40,997 nt of DNA, from positions 1 to 40,997 of the IMG/VR virus record IMGVR_UViG_3300030406_002338; one strand, written 5' to 3'. Below the pieces are notes generated by a model. It did not search any database. It saw only the letters and a list, made by a program, of their open reading frames with translations, and was not told the DNA's origin. The translations under genes and the position numbers were made by a program. Numbering within the stretch: the first letter of the stretch is position 1; each line of letters begins with the position of its first letter. Shown here one piece after another: positions 8,573-19,100 of this stretch. The stretch is from a virus.

Positions 8573-9819
8573 TACCCTATAGTACCTGCCATCTTAGTGC
8601 CTGGTCTTAACAGAGGTAATGATCTTTCAGCCAATGCAGACTGAGATTCCCACCATTGCGATAGTTGTCTCCTTTCATCAAGATCTGTTGTTCTACCGCC
8701 AGCTTGAGATACTAACGCTCTTGCTGTTGCTTTAGACACAATAAGTGTAGGACTTACATCGCATGTATCTGTGTCAGAGGACATTACGCTAGGTAATTTG
8801 TAACCAAGTAGTTTAATTTTTGCGTTATTAACTACTGACTCGCAACCATTAATAAATCTTAAATTTCCATTTTCTCTGTCTATTCTCCAACAGTATGGTG
8901 CAAGTTTTTCATATTTTTCAGTTGCAGTTTCTACTACTCTAATATCATTAATCCATATTTCATTACTATCATTTTCAGTAGCATGTGCAGAACTTACAAC
9001 TAAAGATGTAACTGCTGTAAGACTTTCAGGAGAAGATAAATCTAATACTACTTTAGTCCATGTTCTTGCAGACAATGCAGGTAAATTTAATGCAGATCCT
9101 ATAGTAAGTGTAAGTGAGTTTGCCGATAAAGCGTTTTTAGATTTAACCCAAAACTCTACTTTATCCATATTGCTTATATCTACAGATCCTATTGTTTTAG
9201 TTGCTAATGCCTGTGAACCCACATCTCCTGTAACTATATTAAGTGCTGATCCATTAGCTCTGTAATCTGTTGAGTCTTTTGACAAGGTTACATTTGTACC
9301 AGCCGTCCAACTATCAGCGCTATTGGCATCGTCTAAAGTTTCTGAGTCAAAGGAGGTTCGGTAGAACACTTCGCTGACAGCAACCATGTTTGAGGGAATA
9401 GTATGTTCTGGACGGCTGATATGACCAAATAATGTTTTATCTTCGTCAGGCACTAATGCCCTAGGACTATATTGCACAATAGCATCATTTATAAAATCAT
9501 CTATAAAATCAGGATTGTACGCTTCATCCCACATCTCATACGTTGTGCTTGAAGCTACTGTATTGGCTAGAGTTTGTGAAAACGTAGCCGTGCTTGTGCT
9601 ATCAGTAAAGTCAGATACTAATACTGTTGTTCCATTATTATTACCGCTAGTAAATCTAACGTATTTTCCATTATAGTCATCATCGCCACCAAGCAATAAC
9701 TTAGTGTCTACTAATGTTGTAGTAGAACCAGAACCTGTAGTTGTTCCCTTCAACATAGCTCCTAAATTTCTACCAATTTCTTGACGCAATTCTTTGCGTG
9801 TTCTAGATTGAATCGCCAC
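8572..9819 (-). CDS. head-tail connector/adaptor-like protein with an inserted carbohydrate-binding-like domain
   Basis: The first 150 residues begin with a basic helix (RTRKELRQEIGRNLGAMLKG). They include DEAYNPDFIDDFINDAIVQY (about 97-116), an adaptor-like helical block, and continue with PEHTIPSNMVAVSEVFYR. Residues about 155-295 look like an inserted jelly-roll module: SADSWTAGTNVTLSKDST, MDKVEFWVKSKNAL, ARTWTKVVLDLSS and IWINDIRVVE. That is the order seen in CBM-like sandwiches. The helical frame resumes to the end (SKATARALVSQAGGRTTDLD). It overlaps the upstream 112-residue gene by 17 bases. Connector identity comes from gene order; the inserted domain is read from sequence. Confidence 0.6.
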   Translation of the reverse strand: MAIQSRTRKELRQEIGRNLGAMLKGTTTGSGSTTTLVDTKLLLGGDDDYNGKYVRFTSGNNNGTTVLVSDFTDSTSTATFSQTLANTVASSTTYEMWDEAYNPDFIDDFINDAIVQYSPRALVPDEDKTLFGHISRPEHTIPSNMVAVSEVFYRTSFDSETLDDANSADSWTAGTNVTLSKDSTDYRANGSALNIVTGDVGSQALATKTIGSVDISNMDKVEFWVKSKNALSANSLTLTIGSALNLPALSARTWTKVVLDLSSPESLTAVTSLVVSSAHATENDSNEIWINDIRVVETATEKYEKLAPYCWRIDRENGNLRFINGCESVVNNAKIKLLGYKLPSVMSSDTDTCDVSPTLIVSKATARALVSQAGGRTTDLDERRQLSQWWESQSALAERSLPLLRPGTKMAGTIG

Positions 9820-10141
9820 GTTCTACTCTCTTTTTTTCTTCCCATTCAGCTCTAGCTTTCAGGGCATTTTTAAAATCTTTAACTTGGTCAGCAGTAACAG
9901 CTTTAGCTTGTTCCTTTTTGACCTTTTCTTTTTTTGCTTCTTCATGTGCAAGTTCATCTTGCCATTGAATAATATCTCTGAGTTGTATTAAATCCATTTC
10001 TTTGGCACCAGGAATTAATATAGGCGATCTGTTTGGACCAACCCTATAAACCTCTGGTGCATCAGCAGGATCGTGATACTCATCAATTTGACGTTGTATA
10101 CGATTTTTTCCTGCTGAAATAGGCAACCAGATTTTAGTCAT
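9803..10141 (-). CDS. 112-residue charged helical protein, head region
   Basis: A short N-terminal part (IWLPISAGKNRIQRQIDEYH) is followed by GPNRSPILIPGAKEMDLIQL. A lysine/glutamate-rich helix comes next (residues about 66-108, EEAKKEKVKKEQAKAVTADQ). The gene starts two bases after the end of the decoration-like gene and overlaps the connector-like gene by 17 bases in another frame. Size and charge resemble small head-completion proteins. This is inference from position. Confidence 0.6.
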   Translation of the reverse strand: MTKIWLPISAGKNRIQRQIDEYHDPADAPEVYRVGPNRSPILIPGAKEMDLIQLRDIIQWQDELAHEEAKKEKVKKEQAKAVTADQVKDFKNALKARAEWEEKKRVERGDSI

Positions 10142-10142
10142 T

Positions 10143-10919
10143 TTATGCTCTGATATTAAGCATTACAAGTTGGTGGTCATTAGCCGCCGCTTGCACTTGC
10201 ATAGCAGTACCAATGTCTACTAAGTCTGTAGCACCAGATGAATCAGCAAGTGTAATCTCACCATCTTCACCGCTTACTTCAGATACTTCAACAGCGTTAC
10301 CAACTACTGCTTGTGTACCACTTTGTCTAATAGCCGCAATTCCTAATGTTTGAACCCAGCAATAGTAGTTTGCAGTAACTTTAATTGTAGTTACTCCTAA
10401 TGGACCAGTAGTTAATGTACCATCACCATCACATACAACAATTCCATTGTATGGGTTTAGAACTAAACCTGCTTCATCAGTTGTAACCAAATTCGCATAT
10501 GTTCCACCTTCATCTTCAATTGTAAATACACAACTTGCATCTTCTGACGCATCGTGTGCTGGATGTGATTTAATTCCATATATTTGACCAGAACTGTTTG
10601 TAACACCACCACCATTAAAGTAGATGTAACCATCTTTGTATTGGTTTAAAGTTAAATCAGTTGTTGGAACTTCTAGTTCAATTGTTTGTGAACCAGCAGA
10701 TGTTGCAGATGTAACAGTTAAATCCATGTCATGGTTACCGCTAACTGCCGCACCCATAACAACAAGACCTGCTGTTGCTAAATCTGAACCACCATTTTTT
10801 GCGTAATAAAATACTCTTCCGTCAGGAAGTACCATTCTAGTACCTAATTTGTGTTTTTGTGAAGCTGTTTCTGTTTTTTCAAAACCAGCTTTACCACTAA
10901 TTGTGTGTGGAAAACTCAT
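10143..10919 (-). CDS. capsid decoration or head-associated virion protein candidate
   Basis: The 258-residue protein is almost all beta and small-residue rich (SFPHTISGKAGFEKTETASQ at the start, then LGTRMVLPDGRVFYYAKNGG). This opening, with a product that needs no signal, is what I associate with abundant head proteins encoded close to the capsid gene in marine phages. A strong AGGAG lies nine bases before the ATG, matching a highly expressed gene. The 60-base gap before it holds a GGGT/ACCC-type inverted repeat around 10940-10962 that may be a processing or attenuation hairpin. Decoration function is inferred from place and composition. Confidence 0.6.
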   Translation of the reverse strand: MSFPHTISGKAGFEKTETASQKHKLGTRMVLPDGRVFYYAKNGGSDLATAGLVVMGAAVSGNHDMDLTVTSATSAGSQTIELEVPTTDLTLNQYKDGYIYFNGGGVTNSSGQIYGIKSHPAHDASEDASCVFTIEDEGGTYANLVTTDEAGLVLNPYNGIVVCDGDGTLTTGPLGVTTIKVTANYYCWVQTLGIAAIRQSGTQAVVGNAVEVSEVSGEDGEITLADSSGATDLVDIGTAMQVQAAANDHQLVMLNIRA

Positions 10920-10979
10920 GTTTTCTCCTATATTTTAGTTTACGGGTTTTATATACACCCCGCGATCAGTCGAAAATAT

Positions 10980-11387
10980 TTATTCTGAACTCGTCTGATC
11001 TTTACGTTCAGTTGTGTCATCTTGTTTTATAGCCTCGATAACTGACTCTAAATCAGATTCCTCTGTCTTAGGTTTAGGCTGTGCCTTAGGTTTTGCCTTA
11101 GGCTTTGGCTGAGCCTGCTTCGCAACAGGCTCAACCTTTTTAGTCTTTTGTATAGACGGATGATCTACTTCTATTGAAGTTGGATCTGCCAATTCAAAAC
11201 CTTTTCTTAAATATCCTTTTATTGAATCTGCATCTCCAGGCATGTTGGGATAAGGTTCCCATTTCATTTCTCCGTCAATTTTAGATTGTTTCCAAACAGT
11301 TATTTTTGGTCTACCACCCATTTCAAGTGGACGAACAGCATAACCTCTGGAGTTAAGCATATCTTGTAATTGTTTATCAACTGGCAT
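10980..11387 (-). CDS. 135-residue protein with KPKA-repeat linker, head region
   Basis: Residues 1-75 form a small fold (LQDMLNSRGYAVRPLEMGGR and KITVWKQSKIDGEMKWEPYP). A low-complexity linker of lysine-proline-alanine-glutamine repeats follows (about 92-108), then an acidic tail. A TAGGAGGATAT ribosome site sits just before the ATG, and the gap to the capsid gene is 11 bases. A flexible charged tail of this kind is common in minor head proteins. No family is recognised. Confidence 0.65.
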   Translation of the reverse strand: MPVDKQLQDMLNSRGYAVRPLEMGGRPKITVWKQSKIDGEMKWEPYPNMPGDADSIKGYLRKGFELADPTSIEVDHPSIQKTKKVEPVAKQAQPKPKAKPKAQPKPKTEESDLESVIEAIKQDDTTERKDQTSSE

Positions 11388-11398
11388 ATATCCTCCTA

Positions 11399-12277
11399 TT
11401 ATGCGCTAGTAGTTATATCACCGATTTCGTATCTTAGTGGTGCGCCTTTAGTATCATCTACTTCAAACATACCATAATCTTCGGTAATTACTAATTCTAC
11501 TGCTCTTAGAGACGCATCTCTTTGTCTCTCTACTCTTCTAGCTTGTGAGGACACATGTCCTAAAGCTGTTTTATGTGCAATTACACCAATACCAGAATCA
11601 GTACCACTTACTTTTTCAATGTTTCCATCTTCAAAGAAAGGCACTTGGTTAATTCTTACACCAGTATAAAAACTTCTTACTTGCGCTTGTGCAAAAGCGT
11701 CAGGTAATTGCGCACCAGTTGTTCCAACTTGTGCCGCGTCTTTAGACAAATTGTAAATTGCATTTGGGTGGTGTACTACGAATAGTGGATTACCAAATTT
11801 GTTTGCTTTTGCATTTGCGATTGTCGCAGAAGCATTTGCATAACTTAAATTTGCGTTATCAGCACCAAAAGCTGTTCCTTCGTTTAACGCAGAAAACAAT
11901 GCTATTGCATCTGTATCCTTTTTTCTAGCCATTGCATCACCCATTTGTCGTCCTACAACGCCAAATACGTCTTGGTTGAATTGTCTTGCTAATTTATCTG
12001 TAATGATAACTTTTAGACCTACCTCTGCTGTTGTTGCAGTTACAACAGTAGCGTCAATATCTTCGCTATCTGTCATGTCAATACCATCAACTAAATCAGA
12101 TGCTGTCATCTGTCCAGCTTTTGGAATATCGATCTGCTTTTCACCTTTTCTCAAAGTAAACTTCTCAATTAGGTTTACAACAGGCATGTTGTGTTCTTCT
12201 GTATATCTCATTTGAGATATTACAGTTCTCTGTATCGATCCTAAGTTACCAGAACTTGACGTCTGTATAGAAGCCAT
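11399..12277 (-). CDS. major capsid protein, HK97 fold
   Basis: This 292-residue protein follows the scaffold gene by 14 bases and shows the layout of HK97-type capsid proteins without a long delta domain. It has an N-arm (residues 1-35), an E-loop-like stretch (FTLRKGEKQIDIPKAGQMTA), and a spine helix region (DKLARQFNQDVFGVVGRQMG, about 94-113) followed by KKDTDAIALFSALNEGTAFG. The P/A-domain features include NPLFVVHHPNAIYNLSKDA (about 163-181), then VRINQVPFFEDGNIEK and a closing ITEDYGMFEVDD. The length is at the short end for the fold. Gene order (scaffold, then this gene) supports the call strongly. Confidence 0.9.
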   Translation of the reverse strand: MASIQTSSSGNLGSIQRTVISQMRYTEEHNMPVVNLIEKFTLRKGEKQIDIPKAGQMTASDLVDGIDMTDSEDIDATVVTATTAEVGLKVIITDKLARQFNQDVFGVVGRQMGDAMARKKDTDAIALFSALNEGTAFGADNANLSYANASATIANAKANKFGNPLFVVHHPNAIYNLSKDAAQVGTTGAQLPDAFAQAQVRSFYTGVRINQVPFFEDGNIEKVSGTDSGIGVIAHKTALGHVSSQARRVERQRDASLRAVELVITEDYGMFEVDDTKGAPLRYEIGDITTSA

Positions 12278-12289
12278 ATCTGTATCTCC

Positions 12290-13075
12290 TTAGTTAAATT
12301 TCATTCCTAATTTTTTGCTAGCTTCCACAAATTGTTCCCATGAAACATTTGGGTCGCCATCATTGTACCGATCAACAACACTTTCAGCGTCTGTTGGTGC
12401 TACGGCAGAGTCAGCATAGTTTGAGTCAAATTGCTGTGGTGGTGCAGTTGGTGCTTTTAACCTATTGTTATCCGCAATAACTTGCGCCATCTTATCTAAA
12501 GCTTCCGCATTTGTAATACCTAGAGCTTGTAATTCATTAGCAGGAATATTATATTTATTCGCTACTTCATTCACTAAAGCTTTACCAGATAATTCTTCGT
12601 TTACCCTAGATTGTTCAGCTAACTGTTGCTGTGTGCTTTTCGCCGCCATATCTTTCAGATATAAATTTTTCATCATATCTGCCTGTTGCTTGCCATACGA
12701 ATCAGCTTGATTTTCATCCATGCCGTATTGCGTCATAGCTTTTTGCTTTTCCTGTTCTTGGAAAATTGCAACTTCGTTTTCCAAACCAGACATTCTAGCT
12801 TGTTCCTCGGCTTTTTCCCTAGTTGCGCGCTCTTCTTGCAATTGTGAGGTTAGATCACTAATTTGTTTATCAGTCTTAGACTGATATTTAGAGAACTCCT
12901 CTGCACTAAAAGTTCGTTGTTCAGGCGATTGACCTTGAGTTTGGTCAGCCGCACCAGTTTCAGTTTGCTCACCCGCTCCCTGTTGAGGTTCTGTAGAAGT
13001 AATATCTTCTATATTATCCTCATCTTTAGGAAGTTGGTTTGCTGAATCTCCCGATGGGGTCTGTTCAGTTACCAT
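12290..13075 (-). CDS. capsid scaffolding protein
   Basis: The 261 residues are acidic and glutamine-rich, with a disordered N-terminal third. A long coiled coil runs from about 60 to 155 (SKTDKQISDLTSQLQEERAT, then EKAEEQARMSGLENEVAIFQ). The compact C-terminal helix is rich in lysine (WEQFVEASKKLGMKF), as in scaffolds that bind the capsid shell. Placement right before the major capsid gene is the standard head module order. An AAAGGAAATAAG sequence lies upstream of the ATG. No protease domain is seen, so this is a pure scaffold. Confidence 0.85.
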   Translation of the reverse strand: MVTEQTPSGDSANQLPKDEDNIEDITSTEPQQGAGEQTETGAADQTQGQSPEQRTFSAEEFSKYQSKTDKQISDLTSQLQEERATREKAEEQARMSGLENEVAIFQEQEKQKAMTQYGMDENQADSYGKQQADMMKNLYLKDMAAKSTQQQLAEQSRVNEELSGKALVNEVANKYNIPANELQALGITNAEALDKMAQVIADNNRLKAPTAPPQQFDSNYADSAVAPTDAESVVDRYNDGDPNVSWEQFVEASKKLGMKFN

Positions 13076-13092
13076 CTCTTATTTCCTTTCAT

Positions 13093-13108
13093 ACGCAATA
13101 TTTTGCGT
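13093..13108 (-). promoter_or_regulatory. intergenic hairpin between giant gene and scaffold gene
   Basis: The arms ACGCAA and TTGCGT are perfect around a TATT loop in one of the few gaps of the leftward operon (13076-13120). On the minus strand a TTGACT at 13132-13127, overlapping the giant gene's stop, is followed 17 bases later by CAAAAT. That would be a weak promoter for the scaffold and capsid genes. The hairpin could act as an RNA processing site or partial terminator that separates the abundant head proteins from upstream genes. This is inference. Confidence 0.35.
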
Positions 13109-13120
13109 TATAATTGTTAA

Positions 13121-16100
13121 TTAGTCAATATATTTTTCACTAGGCAATTGTTCACGCAGTTCAAGTAACTCTTTAAGTTTATCTTGCCAAAATGCTTTTA
13201 CTTCAAAATATTGCCTTGGTATCCCTAACTCGTAACCTTCTGCTATCCAGTCATTATATTCATCTAAATACGGAACATTACTTGGTGCAAAGTTATCTTC
13301 TATCCATGATCTTTGACCTTCAGTTAAACTTGGATAAAATTTATTATCTCTAAAATCTAGCCAATCTTCTATCATAAATATTCCTGATTCTTCAGACGTA
13401 AATCTTTTCATGTTTTCATAATATTCTGTCATTGCTTGCGTATTTTCATCTGCATCATCAGGCTCATAATCTTCTAGTTTTAAAAATATTTTTACTGCTT
13501 CTTTTCCAGCATAAAAATCATTATCCAAAGCTTTTAATTCATCTTTTAATATTTCAAGTTTTCTATACTCAACATCAGAACCTCTTAATAACTGTGCAGT
13601 CAAAAATGCTTCTGAACCAAACCTTCCAAGATCATTAACAAATTCATTAATAACTCCAATTTGTTTAGCTGTTCTATCGTTTTCTAATCTTGCAGTAAAT
13701 GTATTTAAAGCAACGCCTTTTTCAATTTCTGGGTTTGCTTGAAATCTGTCTAAAGCAGGTTGCTCTTCTTCTCTTAATTTTAATTCAGCTCTTATATTTG
13801 GATATGCATTTAATATGTCCTCTCTTTGTTTTCTGTTTAGAAAAGACCATTTATCAGGCATGCTACCCAAAAATGTATCTTGCGGAGTTACAAATTCTTT
13901 TTTGTATTGATCAAGAGCATACTGCTTAACTTGTTCATTGTTCATTGCTCTAAAGTTTACAAAGAATTGACCCATGACACCTTTAGTACCTAATCGTTTT
14001 TCTGACGTTGCTACATATTGTTGCATTTTAGGATATTTCTGAGCAGATAAATTTAATGCATTTTGTGCCATCCACGGCAAAGATGTATCTGCAATTAATT
14101 GCGTTAGCCACATATATTTACCCTCAAAAGGTTGACCAAAAAAAGTTTCTTTATCTACTTGCCTTTTTATTGTTTGTATTGGAACACCTGTTCTTCCCCA
14201 TAACGCATCTATAGGACTCATCCATCTAAATATTGTGTCCATTTGACCAACTTGATCCACGTATACTGGTAAACCATTTCTTCCAAAGTAACCTGCTTTT
14301 GGTGCCATAAATTTGCTGTTATATTCATACGGCAAAAAAGAATCTTCGTTTATACTTTTTTGCAATGGCAACAATTGATCATCTTTCATTAAGTAATTAT
14401 CAACATAATCATCCATATCTTTTGGTGGACCATGTTTAAATATTTCAGCACCACTATTTTGTAAATTACCTATAATCCAAAAAGATATATAAAAACCTAA
14501 AAAGTTTTTAATAAAAAACGCCGATCTTTTTTTACTCATTTTTATAGGTATTTTTTTCAAACCCTTTGCACCTGGCTCAGGTCTTAAAAAACGCATACCA
14601 AGCATTTCAATACCTTGATTTAATAATGCTGTGTTTTCAATACGACTAAAAATAGCTAAGTTAAAAGCTTTTTGAGCATTTGCGCCTTTTATCCATTCTT
14701 GAAATAAACCTAATGTTGAAAATTGTGTATTGCTATATGTTGCCGCCCATGCCGCATGTTGTTGAGGCGTAAAATCTTTATTTACTCTAGCAGAGTACGG
14801 CAAAACATAATTTTTTATTGCACTAATTTGTGCGTATCTATAAGTACCTTCAAATAAACCACCTTGAAAAAAATTGTTTAAGTTACTTAATTCTTTTGTT
14901 AACCTTTTTGGTCCAAACTTATCAAATAAAGTAGGATTTGCTTTTCTAAATTCTTCAATGTTTCTATTTACGCTTGAGATAATACCTCTATCACCTTTTA
15001 CACCAGCACCTTGTTCTTCTAACATTCTAAATGTAACTTCGCCTGCCGATCCTTTTAAAACAGGGTTAACGGGCTTGTCAGATACAAGTTGTTTTGCTAA
15101 TTTATTTCTCCAAATTTTTCCAGTAACAGGCAAATTAGATAGCAATATGTCGCTTGCAAGAGAAATAGGTGTTGTAATACCACGATATATACCTTGAGCT
15201 ACTCTTTTTGGGTTAGTTAAATTAGATGGAACAAAAGTTTCAAAAACTGCACCTGCTGTACTTGAACCAAGACCTCTATAATACATATCTATGTGTTGCA
15301 AAGGCGCAAAGGCTACTTTTATTTGTTTACCAAACATATTAATTGTGTTTGCTTCATCTAACATAGGTACAGGTGGGTCTGCGTCAAAAATATTATTTAA
15401 AAATGTTGACACATTTCTTGGTACATAAATTTCAGGTGTAAATGCAACATCAGCTTTACCGCTTGGTACTAACATACCTTCAAAAGTAGGACCAATTTTT
15501 GGAACTTCCCATTGTTTTTGAATTTCTTTAGGATCTAAACCTTGATCTAATAAATCATTTTTAGTTTTCATTAAACCAAACTTATTAAGAGTATTCATCA
15601 TTACTTGCATTTCACGCCATGATGAACCATATATTTTTCTACTTGCCATCATTGAAGCAGGATCTGGAGTGCTTGGTAATAAACCTTCATAACCTGCCTC
15701 TGGATTATCTACTAACATTTCTATAAATGTTCTGTTTACTCTACCTTTTGAAAAATCAGGTGGAGGACCTGCAACTCTTCTACCTGAAACAATTTTTTTA
15801 CCTGCTTTATCTTGCCACAACCTAGGAAAATAATTTGGTATGCCCATCATTTTTTCAAAAAATATTTCTGCATTAAAACCTAAACGTACTGTATCCCACG
15901 TTTTGTCGTCTACTGCCCTAAATGTATCTGATAAGAAATCAAGCATTTCAATTTCTTCTTCTAACCTAAGAACAGTAACTCTGTTGTACATATCTCGTTT
16001 CCACGGCTCTGTTAATGAATCTCTTGCTTCTGACGGAGATAATGGCGTTCTAATACCATACTGTCTATTGCCAACATTTATAACCTGCATGTTTGCTGTA

Positions 16101-19100
16101 ATTAATTTAGGGTCAGTTACTAATCTTTCTCCGTGCAATGCCGCATACAAATCTAATGTGTCATTAGGGTCTCCGTATGAATCAAAATTAGTAGTTAAAT
16201 TGTTAGGATTTATTTTATATTTTTTATATACAGCTTTTTGTGTATCTTTAACCCATTGTTCGTTTCTGCTAATTATAGAATTTCTTGCACCTTCTAGTTG
16301 TCTCATTAAACCAACTGTTCTGGTTTCTTCGTGGCTAGGTAAAAAATGATTGTATAAAATTTTATATGAATCATCGCCATCTTCGTATTCATCTACATAT
16401 GGTTCGTCTGGTTTTTTACCTTTTCCATCGCTTTCAGGACTTAACCTTTCTTTAAGTTTATTTTCTACTTTTTCAATTTTTGCTATTTTTCTGGCATGCG
16501 ATGCTTCTATCCTGTCAATAATTTGTTTTGACTCAGGATCAATAGGAAAACCAAGTTCTTTTTCAAACTTACTAAATCCTGCATCAGGAACTTTTTTATG
16601 AACAGCATAAACAAATCTTTTAACTTCAGGAGACAACCCTGTGTGTTCGTTAAGTGTAAAACCAAACAATCTTTTAAAGAAACTAATTAAATATTCAAAA
16701 CCTCTTCTTATTTTTGATTTACTAGCATCTTTCCAAAAACCGCTATCTGGGTTACTAAGATAATCCATAAAGTCATCTGCAAATTTTTCATGATTTTTAC
16801 GTGTCCATTTGCCATCTTTTACATTGTAATATTTTAATACGTTGTCATATTCATCTGGATCTAAAAAGCTTTTTAATTTAGGAACAGTTAAATGACCAAT
16901 TTCATGAAACATATCTGCTATGTTTGCGTTTTTATAAGAATTTACAACTGTTTTGCCGTCATTAAAAAATTGTACACTTGCTTTAACACCTGATTTAGTT
17001 TTTCTGAATACTTCAAAATCTGTAATGTTTTCTATATCTAACATTGTTAATGGCTTGCCATCTAGTTCTAATGTAATAGCATCTAATGTTTGATTACGAC
17101 TTCCTAATGAATAAATAAATTTAAAATCTGCTTCAAGTGGTTCTGGTTCTGGCGTATAAAATGGGTCATCTTCATACAAAAATGCGTCTTGGTTAGCATT
17201 ATATTGTGCTTGTGCATACATATCATCTAAATCATCAACTTTTATAGAATTATCTAAATCCTTCATAAGATCCTTTATGCTTTCATTAGTATAAACATAT
17301 TTTTTTATCCCATTAGACATGGCTTTTGTATAATATTCTTGCGATGGTGTTTTTCTTGAAATTGATGTGTTGTTTCTTTCAGGAAATTCTTTGTACAATA
17401 ATTTTAAAGAATTTTCCATTTCATTAATTATATCTCCTACTATTTCCATATGTTTGCTAGAACCTGGACCTTCTTCTAATTTTTTATTTTGATACGCTTT
17501 AAACATACTTAAAATATCTTCATCGTTATGCAATGGTTTAGCTGTAAGAGCATTATCAGCAAAAGGATCTATAAATTCTTTTTCTCCTTTGTATATGATT
17601 GGGGTACGAGACGCTACATTGTATTTTGTTGTTACTAATTCAGTTTTAACACCCTCGTATAAACCGCCTTTATAATTTAAATCATCAAATTGTTTTTTTA
17701 AAAAATAAGGCACAGAATCTTTTGTTACATCAACATAAGAATTAGCGTTTGTTGCTTCACTACTAAAATTAGTTTTATAGATTATTTTTGAATAATGTTT
17801 TTGATTTGCACCTTCTAATCTTTTTCTAACATTACTGGTTGCACTTAAATCTGTACCTTCTTTAAATTTTCCAAAATTTATTGCACCCATCAGCTTGCCT
17901 CTAATTACATTATTGCTTCTAGCCATTTCATCAGTTTTTAAAGCGTCTGCTATATCGCCACCAAATAATTCTTTAACCTGACTCCATGTTATTTTTGGTG
18001 GATCCATACGAGTATAAGCATCAGCATCTGATTGATGAATTCTTTTTAAATATTGCATATATTTTGACAACATATCATTAGGCGAATCTCCAATAAACTC
18101 CGACATATTTGATTTATATGTGTGTTTTGCTAACAACCTTTTCATTTTTTGACCTTCTTCAAGGTTATAAAAATTATTTAATGTTGGGTCTGATAGTCCA
18201 TTTCTTACATTTTGCAAATCTGCAAGCTCATCAAAATCTTTATTACTAATCGTTTTAAAACTATTAAATTTATTTAAACCTAGAGGTATAATTTCATAAA
18301 GTGGTTCATTAACAAAAGTTTCCTCCATTATTAAATCATCAAAACTTGTTTCTTCTGTACGTGGTACAGGATTGTATTTAGTATATAAAATACCATTTAT
18401 ATCTCCTCTGTGAATATAATTCATATCTATTGGACTTAAACCAATGCTTGAACCAACCGCAGAAACGCTATCATCAAATAATATTCTTGTTATATTGTTA
18501 TTTCTTGCATATTCCATAATCATTTTTGCCATCATTTGGTTAAATGTTTTTTCGTTTAATCTTGGTGCATCAGGAGCCAATTTCATATATCCATCAACCC
18601 AAGGTATTTGAATATTAGGCAATCTTCCCATTTCTATATCAGTAATTTTTTTATTTGATAATCCAAAGTCTTTTTTTAAAATTTCTCTAAATTCCCTTAA
18701 AGATGTGCCTGCCATAGGATGTTTTTTATTCATTTGCTCTGCACTATCGAATCGGTGATCATATTTTCTTTGAGCCAAATAAACTACTATATTTCTTCTT
18801 TTATCTTTTCTTCTTGCTGTGGTATTATCTAATTTTTCGTAAACCATTCCTTGAATTGAATCCTCTGGTAAAGTATTTTTCCAAAAATTATTTTTTGATG
18901 CATGATCCCACATAACTGTATTTTTATAATTATTTCGATCTGCTCTTGCGTTGTTAAGTTCTAACCTTAATTTCTGTAAATCATCAGAATTAGAAATTTC
19001 AGCTTGCCTTACTTGTGTTTCCAGTTTTATAACAGCAGAATTACGAACTAAATATTCATTTGTCATATCTTCAAACTCACGCCATTCTTTAATTTTTGCG

